From NCBI GenBank assembly GCA_002382975.1, contig DFTB01000006.1:186001-250000 (forward strand): 64,000 bases of DNA, read 5' to 3'. Position 1 is the first letter of the stretch. Each line of letters opens with the position of its first letter. The notes below the pieces were generated by a model. It searched no databases and was not told the DNA's origin. It saw only the letters and a program-made list of their open reading frames with translations. This DNA comes from Fibrobacter sp. UBA4223 (lineage in GTDB: Bacteria; Fibrobacterota; Fibrobacteria; Fibrobacterales; Fibrobacteraceae). A program made the translations under genes and the position numbers. Shown here one piece after another: positions 26,998 through 34,820 of the stretch.

Positions 26998-28272
26998 TTA
27001 TTCTTCCCAATAGACGCCACCAGCAGGTGCATTGTAGAGGACTTCATCTGAAGATTCCTTTGATTCGTCGGCACCTTCTTCAGGTTGGACTGGATTTTCG
27101 TCGGGAACGGTTCCCTCAGAGGCTGCCGTTTCCGGAGCCGGGTTGGACTTTTCTTCGGCCTCAACAGAAACATCCTGCTCCACAGTCTCCCCTGCCGGAT
27201 CGACCCGATGTTCTACCGAGGCTGGCTTTTCTGGATGGGAGAACAGGTACGGGCTAATGCTGACGCTCACCCGATGGACCGGAGAGAGCACCGGGTGAGA
27301 TTCAAAGGCGTAGTCCACCCGCAAAAACTTAGCGATGACAAGACCCGCACCTGCGGTTACGCTTTGAAGGGTCGTAAAACTGCTGAGGCCGGCCCTGAGA
27401 GACAGTCCGAAATCAAAGGTGAATTCCACACCGCCGCGACCGCCGGAAAGCCAATCCACCGGATCGTCCCAGAGGCGGCCGCCGCTATCCTCGTCGGTAT
27501 CAAAATCCAGACTGCGGGCTTCGTGATGGAACAGTCCCGCGCTCTGCCAGTACAGTCCCAGTGTTCCATAGAGGTACGAAACCGGAAGGGAGTAACTTGC
27601 CGCTAGGTAAAATTCCGGCGACGAGTATTCCACCTCCCCCGACTCCCAGGTTGTGGCAGAAGAGGTCCAACCCTTCAACAAACCCGACAGGTAGAACTGG
27701 TCCAGCACCCTATACCGAAGGCCCGCATCGCCCCGGAATCCCCAACCGGTCTGGTCCATCTCGCGGTACAGACCATGAAACCCGACACCGATATCAAGTC
27801 GCGGCAAGATACGGCGGCCAAAAGTGACCGAAAACATCCAGTCCGCATAGGACAAGGTATTGTAATCGCTCCCTTCGGGAATGGGTTCTCCTTCACGAAT
27901 ATAGGGGATGTCGTCAGCACCGAATCGAGCAAAGGAAATCCCCAGGCCCTGACCCTCGCCCAAAGGTAATGCCGCCGAAGCAAAATCGTACTGGGTATCT
28001 TCGAAATAAGCCGTATGGGAAAAACTCGCCCAACCATAGCGGATATTGGAAAGCTGGTACGGATTGGAGACAAGTCCCAAATAATCCCCATCCACAGCCA
28101 TAGTGGCAGAACCGAGAGCCGCGGAACGGGCACCGGGTTCTGTGTCCAAGGTCGCATTCGCTCCTGACACGCGATCCATGGCGAACGCCTGAACCCCCAT
28201 CCCGAACAACAGGAGGGTGCTCCATAACCGCAAACAGAAAGATTTGCATTTTCTTTTCAATGCCATTGACAT
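26998..28272 (-). CDS. PorV/PorQ-like outer-membrane protein
   Basis: A 424-residue protein. Signal peptide (to about residue 32, VQAFA). The barrel starts with GARSAALGSATMAVDGDYLGLVSNPYQL, the hallmark of PorV/PorQ (UPF0164-type) proteins, and continues with alternating strands. PorV in Bacteroidota carries T9SS cargo at the outer membrane; this could be a relative, but other PorV-like paralogues have unknown roles. The C-terminal 90 residues are an acidic Glu/Pro/Ala-rich tail not found in PorV. Two in-frame ATGs (28272 and 28266) are possible. Divergent from the Xer gene. Confidence 0.65.
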   Translation of the reverse strand: MSMALKRKCKSFCLRLWSTLLLFGMGVQAFAMDRVSGANATLDTEPGARSAALGSATMAVDGDYLGLVSNPYQLSNIRYGWASFSHTAYFEDTQYDFASAALPLGEGQGLGISFARFGADDIPYIREGEPIPEGSDYNTLSYADWMFSVTFGRRILPRLDIGVGFHGLYREMDQTGWGFRGDAGLRYRVLDQFYLSGLLKGWTSSATTWESGEVEYSSPEFYLAASYSLPVSYLYGTLGLYWQSAGLFHHEARSLDFDTDEDSGGRLWDDPVDWLSGGRGGVEFTFDFGLSLRAGLSSFTTLQSVTAGAGLVIAKFLRVDYAFESHPVLSPVHRVSVSISPYLFSHPEKPASVEHRVDPAGETVEQDVSVEAEEKSNPAPETAASEGTVPDENPVQPEEGADESKESSDEVLYNAPAGGVYWEE

Positions 28273-28319
28273 TTTTACGGAATCAAAATAGATTTTTTCA
28301 TGTCTGCAGATGTAATGAC

Positions 28320-29213
28320 ATGAGCCTTCAAAACCACATATCCAATTTTTTGACCTACCTGGAAACCCGACGCCGGTTTTCTCCTAGAACAATTGACACC
28401 TACCGCAAGAGCCTGGACAAATTCCTAGCACTTGTAGGTGAAGAAGCTCTCCTGGAGTCTTTTTCGGAAATGCAGGTCAAAAGTTTCGTGTGGAATTTGA
28501 AAATGCGGCAAAAGCTTTCCCCCACAAGCATCTGCGAACACCTGGCCGCTCTAAAAAGTTTCGGCAAGTATCTGGTCCGGTCCTCTATTTTGGGAACCAA
28601 CCCGACAGAGAACATCCCCATGCCCAAACGGCCAAAACGCCTGGTGGCGTTCCTCGGACAAAAGGATCTTGCCGAAGAAAAATTTCCCGAAATTGAAAAC
28701 CCGACTCTTCCGCAGGTCCGAGCCCGAGTATTGCTGGAGCTCATCTACGGCTCCGGCCTCCGCATTTCGGAATGCCAAAGTCTCACCTGGGACCGTCTGC
28801 GGGAAAAAGAAAGGTTGGTTCGTGTGCTGGGCAAGGGCAACAAGGAGCGGATTGTGCCCATTACGGACTCCCTTGTGGAACGCCTCGGGCTTTTCAAGGC
28901 CAAGCTGACCGAAGCAGGGCACCTAGTTTCAGCCACAGGATTCGTCTTTGTCAGCGAAGACGGTAAACCTTACAGCATCCGGACGCTCCGAAACGATATA
29001 CAAAGCCTGCTCCGGGACATCGGCTGGGAAGGCAAGGCCAGCCCACACGTGCTGCGGCACAGCTTTGCCACCCACCTGCTGGAAAACGGAGCCGAAATCA
29101 TGAGCGTCAAGGAGATGCTCGGGCATTCCAGCATTTCCACCACACAAATTTACACCCACGTGAACGCGGAACGGCTGAAGCAGGCCTTCAAGAAGACCCA
29201 CCCGAGAGCGTGA
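28320..29213 (+). CDS. Tyrosine recombinase XerC/XerD
   Basis: A 297-residue tyrosine recombinase from the ATG at 28320; an upstream extension of 20 residues is not family-like. The SAM-like core-binding domain (MSLQNHISNFLTYLETRRRFSP) spans 1-100. Catalytic residues are Arg148 (SGLRISE), Lys172 (GKGNKER), His243 and Arg246 (HVLRHSFATHLLENGA), His269 (LGHSS) and the nucleophile Tyr278 (TTQIYTH). Length and the full motif set suit chromosome-dimer resolution at dif together with FtsK (present at 55184). XerC versus XerD cannot be decided. No attachment site or mobile cargo is adjacent, so it is not an integrase of an island here. Confidence 0.93.
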   Translation: MSLQNHISNFLTYLETRRRFSPRTIDTYRKSLDKFLALVGEEALLESFSEMQVKSFVWNLKMRQKLSPTSICEHLAALKSFGKYLVRSSILGTNPTENIPMPKRPKRLVAFLGQKDLAEEKFPEIENPTLPQVRARVLLELIYGSGLRISECQSLTWDRLREKERLVRVLGKGNKERIVPITDSLVERLGLFKAKLTEAGHLVSATGFVFVSEDGKPYSIRTLRNDIQSLLRDIGWEGKASPHVLRHSFATHLLENGAEIMSVKEMLGHSSISTTQIYTHVNAERLKQAFKKTHPRA

Positions 29214-29340
29214 GAAATCGAGTTGTGAGTTATGAGTAGTGAGTGGTGAGTAGCGTCTTCCGTTACTCAATTACTATATCCAAACTTCAAAATTCTTTTT
29301 ATCTATTGAAGCTCACAACTCGTAACCGACAACTGAAAAC
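29214..29340. repeat. Low-complexity tract (GAGTTRTGAGT / ACAACTCGTAACC types)
   Basis: 'gagttgtgagttatgagtagtgagtggtgagtag' at 29220-29253 and the opposite-sense 'gctcacaactcgtaaccgacaactg' at 29311-29335 flank an AT-rich middle. Confidence 0.55.
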
Positions 29341-29389
29341 TAATTCCCTACTACATTTTCTATATTCTTAATAGAAAAAAGGAGTTTAT

Positions 29390-29581
29390 ATGGTCGCCGA
29401 AGGTGAACACAATAAGTGGATTGCTCTGCTTCTCTGCATATTCCTAGGATACCTGGGAATCCATCGTTTCTATGAAGGTAAAATCTGGACAGGCATTCTC
29501 TGGCTCTGCACGGCAGGCCTCTGTGGAGTTGGCGTTGTCGTAGATGCAATCCTCATCGTGATGAAGCCGGAGAAGTACTGA
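29390..29581 (+). CDS. TM2-domain membrane protein
   Basis: A 63-residue protein that is just a TM2 domain: a charged N-terminus, TM helix 1 (WIALLLCIFLGYLGIHRFY), a short loop with EGK, and TM helix 2 (TGILWLCTAGLCGVGVVVDAILIV). The signature GxxGxHRFYxGK is intact. AAAGGAG lies upstream of the ATG. Role in bacteria unknown. Confidence 0.88.
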   Translation: MVAEGEHNKWIALLLCIFLGYLGIHRFYEGKIWTGILWLCTAGLCGVGVVVDAILIVMKPEKY

Positions 29582-29779
29582 GTGAGTTATGAGTTATGAG
29601 TTGTGAGTGGTGAGTTGTGTGGTATGAGATATGAGGCACGAACCTCAAAGGGAGCCTTTGGCACCTCAAGCGGATCCTCGCCGGAGCCTGCCCTGAGCTT
29701 GTCGAATGGGCGAGGATGACGTTCCTCAAAGCGAAGCGACCTCAAACCCTTAGCCCCTAGATCCTATCCCCTAAATCCT
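29582..29779. repeat. Composite low-complexity region ahead of rdgB
   Basis: GAGTTATGAGT words (29583-29625) are followed by a palindromic element (29671-29722, arms atcctcgcc/ggcgaggat, ending ggatgacg), then CCTA words (29745-29777) that run into the rdgB ATG. Confidence 0.55.
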
Positions 29780-30403
29780 ATGAAACACCTATTCGTCATC
29801 GCTACCGGAAGTGCCGGAAAAATTAGAGATTTCGCCCACATCCTGGGAACCGACCACTACGAATTCCAGACCCTGAAAGACATCGGGTTTGACGGCGACA
29901 TCGTAGAAGACGGCAAGACCTTTGCCGAAAACGCCATCATCAAGTCAAACACCACCGCCCGCTGGCTTATGGAACGGAGCATTGAAGCCACCGTGCTTGC
30001 CGACGATTCCGGATTGGAAGTTTTTGCCCTGAACGGGGAACCGGGAATCTACAGTGCCCGCTACAGTGGAGGCCATGGAAACGACACCAGCAACAACGAA
30101 CTGCTCCTGAAAAAGCTGGAAAATATCGAAGACCGCAGGGCCCGTTACTTCTGCGCCCTTTCGTACCAGACCGTTTCGCAAGTCGACGGCAAGTTCAGCA
30201 TCAGCGAGCCCCGTATTTTCGAAGGGGAGTGCCGCGGGTCCATCAACCACACTCCCGTAGGCGACATGGGTTTCGGTTACGACCCGCTCTTTGTACCCGA
30301 CGGCGAAACCCGCACCTTCGCCCAGATGGAATTGGAAGAGAAAAAGGCCATCAGCCACCGGGGAAACGCCATCCGCGCCCTGAAAGCGGCACTTGTAAAA
30401 TAG
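29780..30403 (+). CDS. rdgB: XTP/dITP diphosphatase (Ham1/RdgB)
   Basis: A 207-residue house-cleaning pyrophosphatase that removes dITP and XTP from the nucleotide pool. Conserved motifs include ATGSAGKIRDF near the start (family usually T/SxNxxK; here GSAGK), GKTFAENAIIKSNTTA, LADDSGLEVFALNGEPGIYSARYSG, and C-terminal GDMGFGYDPLFVPDG with SHRGNAI. The ATG follows a CCTA-word tract without a ribosome site. Confidence 0.95.
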   Translation: MKHLFVIATGSAGKIRDFAHILGTDHYEFQTLKDIGFDGDIVEDGKTFAENAIIKSNTTARWLMERSIEATVLADDSGLEVFALNGEPGIYSARYSGGHGNDTSNNELLLKKLENIEDRRARYFCALSYQTVSQVDGKFSISEPRIFEGECRGSINHTPVGDMGFGYDPLFVPDGETRTFAQMELEEKKAISHRGNAIRALKAALVK

Positions 30404-30622
30404 TGCGAGCGGTCTTATTCTAGCGCGAACGGTCTTACGTGAGCCGAAACAGTCGATATTAATCGGCTGTGAAGGCGAGAGTGAGCGCAAACCGGAGAGA
30501 CTGTCCCTGATTTTAGCGCGAACGGTCTTACGTGAGCCGGAACAGTCGATATTAATCGGCTGTGAAGGCGAGAGTGAGCGCAAACCGGAGAGACTGTCCC
30601 TGATTTTAGCGCGAACGGTCTT
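30401..30622. repeat. 93-bp tandem direct repeat
   Basis: A 93-bp unit starts at 30421 and 30514, with one base difference noticed (gccgaaac/gccggaac). A third partial copy (16 bp) begins at 30607. The start word 'tagYgcgaRcggtctt' also occurs at 30401. Each unit has a hairpin cagtcgat-atta-atcggctg and a second complementarity cagtc/gactg. It ends exactly against the stop of the dipeptidase gene. Confidence 0.85.
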
Positions 30623-31372
30623 TTACAGCGGAAAAAGCGAATAGTTTTCCTTGGTGTAGGCCCGAGTGTAGGCGTTAAAATGCCACCACTCGCTACTTAG
30701 AGGAACCCAACCCGCTCGAAGCATAATAGAACGCAAAATCTTGCGATTGTTTACCTGTTGTTCGGTAAGGCGACCGCTTTGCAGGGCATCCGCCTCCCCT
30801 ACCTCGCCTGCGCACCGCTCAAAGGAATCAAAGTCCGTTCCCATGTCCAGCAGGTTCCCTTCGGCATCGGTGATGCTCAGGTCCAATGCAAGCCCATAAT
30901 TGTGGAGTCCGCCGGTAACGCCAGATGACACATAGTTGGAATAGGGCGTGCCCGCCACGGTGCGTTTCAAGGCAGATTGGGCATACAGGGGGCGAGCCGC
31001 ATCGAAAATCACCAGCACAGAGCCCGGCATTTCCTTCTCCATAATCTTGATGGCCCGCTTGAGTTTTGGCAGGGCGTCTTTATGGACAAAGGCCCGCTGC
31101 ACTCCGCAATACAAATCGTGTCCCGTCACGTTGTTGAAAGTGCCATACCGCAAGTCCATGCGGAGGCCTTTCAGGCGCGTGATTTCCACCATGTTGGAAT
31201 CCGTAGTGGCAAATTCAATCCACTTCTTGACCGAAGAACAGAAACGCAGAGGCTTTTCGGGCTTGGACGGCACGAACAGGGAATCCGTTTCGTGAGCAAA
31301 AGCTACAGCACACAGAAAAAACACGGACAAAAATATCCAAAAGAAACATTTAGAAAAGCCGTCGTTTTTCAT
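30623..31372 (-). CDS. D-Ala-D-Ala dipeptidase (VanX/DdpX family, M15D)
   Basis: A 249-residue exported zinc dipeptidase. Signal peptide (about 1-26, ending VAFA). Zinc ligands fit VanX: His157 and Asp164 in GLHNYGLALDLS, and His231 with catalytic Glu228 in SEWWHF; Arg127 (DAARPLY) matches the conserved Arg. It would release D-Ala from D-Ala-D-Ala, in the periplasm because of the signal peptide. That suits nutrient recovery from wall peptides rather than vancomycin resistance, as no vanHA genes are adjacent. Confidence 0.9.
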   Translation of the reverse strand: MKNDGFSKCFFWIFLSVFFLCAVAFAHETDSLFVPSKPEKPLRFCSSVKKWIEFATTDSNMVEITRLKGLRMDLRYGTFNNVTGHDLYCGVQRAFVHKDALPKLKRAIKIMEKEMPGSVLVIFDAARPLYAQSALKRTVAGTPYSNYVSSGVTGGLHNYGLALDLSITDAEGNLLDMGTDFDSFERCAGEVGEADALQSGRLTEQQVNNRKILRSIMLRAGWVPLSSEWWHFNAYTRAYTKENYSLFPL

Positions 31373-31385
31373 AGTTCTTCAAGCC

Positions 31386-31418
31386 TGGATCCTTCGCACT
31401 TATGTGCTCAGGATGACG
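31386..31418. repeat. Palindromic element ending GGATGACG
   Basis: ggatccttcgcacttatgtgctcaggatgacg has nested arms atcct/aggat and gcac/gtgc. The end ggatgacg is shared with 29671-29722. Confidence 0.5.
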
Positions 31419-31439
31419 TTTCGCGAAGCTTCGCTCGCC

Positions 31440-31479
31440 ATGACAATCTTTCGTCTCTCGTCTTTCGTCTCTCGTCTAA
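31440..31479. repeat. Low-complexity tract (CTTTCGTCTCTCGTC type)
   Basis: 'ctttcgtctctcgtctttcgtctctcgtc', the complement of the GACGAAAG type. Confidence 0.5.
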
Positions 31480-33837
31480 CTAGATTCCCAGCTGCACTTC
31501 TACGCCGAACTGCAAGTAAAGTCCCATGCCTTTCGCCATAAAGGGAACCAGGTCGTAACCATCGTTGGAATCGCCGTCGGCATCTCGGGTCACCCAAGAA
31601 CGCTCACGAGCGTTCTCGCTGCCCAAGAACTTAAGAGCGGGCACATCCAGCTTGGCAAAGATGTTGTCCACTTCCAGGTAGAACCGGGCACTCCTGAAGA
31701 AATACTTCGAAGTCATCAGGTCCAGATTCAGGCGCAAGTCGGTGCGGAACAAGTCCGTAAATTCATTCAGGTCCTTGAGCCTGCGTTTGCCGTTGGTGCC
31801 ATCGGCACTGGAAGGTTCAATCTGGTAATAGTACAAGGGCCTGTGCCACAGGGCATGGTGGGTCAATATGACCGAAACCAGGGAATCCTTGCGAGGGTAA
31901 TAGCGGAAATGGGAAACCACGTCCAGGCGGGAGTTCGCCTCCCACGGGAGGGAATTGCCAGAGCCTTCCAGTTCGTATTCGCCATAGACGGAGCTGATAT
32001 TGGTGGACATGGAGAAATGGTGGGATGTTTTCCACTCCATCTTGGCACCGCCGCCAAAGACCCAGGCGAAATCCACGTCGGTCACGTCTTCGTACTGAGC
32101 GTAGGCCTTAGGCATGGGCAGCAGCGGATCCGGATAGTAACGACCAAAACCAGAAGCCTGCACATCCAGGTACTTGGAACGGTAACCGAGACCCAACTTG
32201 GCAGAGGTTCCCGATTCTAGACGGCCCGTCAGGTCGCCCTTGTCGTAGTAGGGTTTCCAGTCGCTGCGGTAGGCGGCGTTTCCGAACAGGCGCCAGTAGG
32301 CGGTATCCGCTCCCGACAAGTTCCGTTCCATGTCCAGCGAGGCCGTAGGAGCGGCCTTGTGGTCCATGGCGTCGGCCACGGCTCCCGCAGAAAGAATGTA
32401 CTGGTAGTAATCCCGCTTCCAGTCCAAACGACCCGTTCCGGAGACAACCCCCGTCTGGTAGTCGTCGGAATGTTCACCGTAATTCAGGTAGTTCCTTTCC
32501 AAAATGTGCTGCTCATATAGGAGGGCGCCGCTGAGTTTGGAGCCCAGAATGTTCCCCTTGAAATTCTTGTCCAGCCCGCCCGAAATGGTAGTGTGGGTAT
32601 AGTCGTAACCGTCAATGAAGGATCGTTGAGCCTGGTCCATATTGACATCCTCGGCAGGAGTCTTGAACCCGGTGGTATCACGCAGGGTATCGCTCAGGTA
32701 TTCCCGGACAAAACCCGCGTGGGCGCTGGTTCCAAAGCGGGAAGCGTATTCCGCCCCCAACACCAGGTAATTCTGCTCACCCGCGATAATATCGATGGAA
32801 TTCACCTCGTCGTAGGCCGTAGAAGTATCTTGCCGGATTTTGTATTCGTCGGAACTGTACAGGGTGCGGATAGCCCAGGTGTTGCCCATGGAATCGGAAC
32901 CGTTCAGCTGGGCGTATATGTCAAAGGCAGTCAGGTCGAAGGGGTCCGAAGACTTGACCCGGCAATCGTTTACACAGTCGCCGTCGCGCTTGCGGAATTC
33001 CGTAAAGAACTTTTCGCCCAGATTCTTGAGCATCTCGCCGTCCAGCCTACGGAAAGCGAAACGGAAACTATCCCAGAAAAGCCAGGGAGCATCCACCACC
33101 ACTTCTTGCACCGTAAGGCCAACGGCCCCCTTAAGCCCCCACTCTCCCTTGGTCTGTTCGGGCAGGTACTGGATAGAAGTGGCAAGGCCCTGGCCGATTG
33201 GGCCCGAACCGTAATGGTCGTGGACTTCAATCCCGCTCAAGATGTGGGGGTTGATTACCGAAAGGTTTCCGGGAAATCCCACATCCAGGTGACGCATGTT
33301 AGGAATCCGGAGCCTGCCCAAGTGGTAAGCCACGTCCCCCGCACGGGAACCGTCGTAGTAAAGAGCACTGCTAAAATCTTTCTGGCCCGAAATACCCGGC
33401 ATCTGGCTCAGGTGTTCCGTCACGTCGAAACGCATGCCCGCCGCATCTTCCAGCTTGTCCACCGAAATAGTACGGACGGGTTCCCACTTCTCAGGTTCTC
33501 CGCCGCCGACGATGGTGCTTGCCCCCAGGTCCCGCAGGTTCGAAGAAAGACTCACCACCATGTCCAGCACATCGGCAAAATCCTGCAGTTCCACAAAGAC
33601 GCTGTCGTAACCGGGTTTCTTGAACACCAGGGCCGCGTTACGGGAATCAACCGTAAACTCGAAACGGCCATCGGAATTAGTGGTCCCCAGTTTCTTGCCG
33701 GACCGGTAAGTCACCTCCACATCGGTAATAGGCAGTTCCGACTCCGAATCCACCACCACACCCACAATGGGCGTTGGCGTCGCGGCAAAAGCGTATGCCG
33801 CAAGCAGGGCCAAAATCCAGAGCCATCTAAAGTTCAT
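31480..33837 (-). CDS. TonB-receptor-like outer-membrane protein with N-terminal CarboxypepD_reg domain
   Basis: A 785-residue protein from the ATG at 33835-33837 (a TTG 9 bp upstream is not needed). Signal peptide (MNFRWLWILALLAAYAFA). A carboxypeptidase-regulatory-like domain (about 22-95: GVVVDSESELPITDVEVTYRSGKKLGTT) precedes a plug-like region (VDKLEDAAGMRFDVTEHLSQMPGI). A long barrel of aromatic strands ends near the C-terminus (GMGLYLQFGVEVQLGI). This order matches SusC/TonB-dependent-type receptors, but no clear TonB box is seen and the plug is shorter than usual. Substrate unknown. Confidence 0.7.
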   Translation of the reverse strand: MNFRWLWILALLAAYAFAATPTPIVGVVVDSESELPITDVEVTYRSGKKLGTTNSDGRFEFTVDSRNAALVFKKPGYDSVFVELQDFADVLDMVVSLSSNLRDLGASTIVGGGEPEKWEPVRTISVDKLEDAAGMRFDVTEHLSQMPGISGQKDFSSALYYDGSRAGDVAYHLGRLRIPNMRHLDVGFPGNLSVINPHILSGIEVHDHYGSGPIGQGLATSIQYLPEQTKGEWGLKGAVGLTVQEVVVDAPWLFWDSFRFAFRRLDGEMLKNLGEKFFTEFRKRDGDCVNDCRVKSSDPFDLTAFDIYAQLNGSDSMGNTWAIRTLYSSDEYKIRQDTSTAYDEVNSIDIIAGEQNYLVLGAEYASRFGTSAHAGFVREYLSDTLRDTTGFKTPAEDVNMDQAQRSFIDGYDYTHTTISGGLDKNFKGNILGSKLSGALLYEQHILERNYLNYGEHSDDYQTGVVSGTGRLDWKRDYYQYILSAGAVADAMDHKAAPTASLDMERNLSGADTAYWRLFGNAAYRSDWKPYYDKGDLTGRLESGTSAKLGLGYRSKYLDVQASGFGRYYPDPLLPMPKAYAQYEDVTDVDFAWVFGGGAKMEWKTSHHFSMSTNISSVYGEYELEGSGNSLPWEANSRLDVVSHFRYYPRKDSLVSVILTHHALWHRPLYYYQIEPSSADGTNGKRRLKDLNEFTDLFRTDLRLNLDLMTSKYFFRSARFYLEVDNIFAKLDVPALKFLGSENARERSWVTRDADGDSNDGYDLVPFMAKGMGLYLQFGVEVQLGI

Positions 33838-33864
33838 AAGACACAATGTAGAAAAAATGCCTTG

Positions 33865-34662
33865 CTATTTGACCAAAATTTGCCGAACCTTTGTCACATT
33901 CCCAACAGAAACACGGACAAGGTACAATCCAGAAGGGATGGACTCAAAACTCACAGAATGATTAAGAGATCTCTTTTTCAAGTTACCCATCATGTCAAAG
34001 ACAAGAATACTGACATCGGAACCTTGTGAATTTACCACCAACATGTTATCCGAAACAACAATTTCAAAGCCTTCGGCAGGCATGGGGTACAATGTCTGCG
34101 TCTCTCGACTTCCCGAACTAGACCCTGCGCCTTTTTCAGAGGAACTAGAAATTACACTTTCCGAATAACTCGACTCAATGTTTTGTGAAGAACTAGATTC
34201 TGCTATTTCCGAAGAACTTGACTCGATATTTTGCGAAGAACTGGATTCTGCTATTTCCGAAGAACTTGACTCAATATTTTGCGAAGAACTGGATTCTGCT
34301 ATTTCCGAAGAACTTGACTCAATATTTTGCGAAGAACTGGACGCATCATCCATAGAACTTGAACTTTCACCATGCAAGCGTTGAACAAGGTGGAGGGTCG
34401 ACTCTTTCCCTATATTGTAATCTGCCAAAGTATGACCATCTTCCAGTTGTTTCCCAGCAAAGATTAGTCGTTGTTCCTCCGGAGGAATGTTCTCCTTTTC
34501 CTGAATTTTCACCTTGACCGCATCTATGGAATCACTAGGTTCCACCTCCAACGTCAAAATTTTTCCCGTCAGCATCTTTACAAAAATTTGCATCGCACAA
34601 ACATTCGTTGCCACTACGAGAATCAACAATGCTGCAATTCTTTTGTAAAACAACCCTTTCAT
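33865..34662 (-). CDS. Exported ubiquitin-like protein with Ser stalk and T9SS-type C-terminal domain
   Basis: A 265-residue protein. The signal peptide (1-23, ending VCA) should be cut right before Met24, which is Met1 of a ubiquitin domain (24-99). By eye 59 of 76 residues match human ubiquitin, including all seven lysines (K6, 11, 27, 29, 33, 48, 63) and the Leu8/Ile44/Val70 patch; Leu71 is Gln, Arg74 is His and Gly76 is Glu, so the end reads RLHGE. A poly-serine stalk (100-186) has 16-residue repeats. The end (191-265) fits a type A T9SS sorting domain (NPMPAEG-like start, [29 protein letters not shown]). GGGAG precedes the ATG. The ubiquitin DNA is about 42% G+C. Origin by transfer from a eukaryote is inferred. 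Confidence 0.95.
   Translation of the reverse strand: MKGLFYKRIAALLILVVATNVCAMQIFVKMLTGKILTLEVEPSDSIDAVKVKIQEKENIPPEEQRLIFAGKQLEDGHTLADYNIGKESTLHLVQRLHGESSSSMDDASSSSQNIESSSSEIAESSSSQNIESSSSEIAESSSSQNIESSSSEIAESSSSQNIESSYSESVISSSSEKGAGSSSGSRETQTLYPMPAEGFEIVVSDNMLVVNSQGSDVSILVFDMMGNLKKRSLNHSVSFESIPSGLYLVRVSVGNVTKVRQILVK
34174..34341 (-). repeat. 48-bp tandem repeats encoding the Ser stalk of the ubiquitin gene
   Basis: About 3.5 copies of a 16-codon unit ([16 protein letters not shown]). The near identity at DNA level suggests recent expansion, so stalk length may vary between strains. Confidence 0.85.
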
Positions 34663-34700
34663 TTTTGCACTCCCAACATTTCATTACCCGAAATGTATGC

Positions 34701-34708
34701 CAAATATA
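34701..34708 (-). promoter_or_regulatory. TATATTTG promoter box ahead of the ubiquitin gene
   Basis: TTTTTT-TATATTTG on the minus strand, 38 bp from the ATG; a second box TACATTTC lies at 34690-34697. The gene therefore seems to have its own promoter of the local type. Confidence 0.5.
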
Positions 34709-34728
34709 AAAAAACGCCTCTTGCTTAA

Positions 34729-34806
34729 CCCCATACCTCTGCATCCTATTCCTACAGTCTAGCCCCTAGATTCTAGCCCCTAAATCCTATCCCCTACCCC
34801 CTATTT
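34729..34806. repeat. Low-complexity tract (CCCCTAGATCCTA type)
   Basis: CCTA words such as 'tagcccctagattctagcccctaaatcctatcccctaccccc' lie between the ubiquitin and nitrilase genes. Confidence 0.55.
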
Positions 34807-34808
34807 AC

Positions 34809-34816
34809 TACATTTC
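34809..34816 (+). promoter_or_regulatory. TACATTTC promoter box ahead of the nitrilase-family gene
   Basis: Ends 4 nt before the ATG at 34821; no Shine-Dalgarno is possible. Confidence 0.45.
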
Positions 34817-34820
34817 TGCC

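Noticed and set aside
28320..29213. Integrase of a genomic island
   Set aside because: The protein has housekeeping Xer length and motifs, with no att site or cargo beside it.
30623..31372. Vancomycin-resistance vanX
   Set aside because: No vanH, vanA or vanRS next to it, and it has a signal peptide, unlike cytoplasmic VanX of resistance operons.
34178..34384. 68-codon plus-strand frame with [15 protein letters not shown] repeats
   Set aside because: It is only the antisense of the Ser-stalk repeats of the ubiquitin gene.
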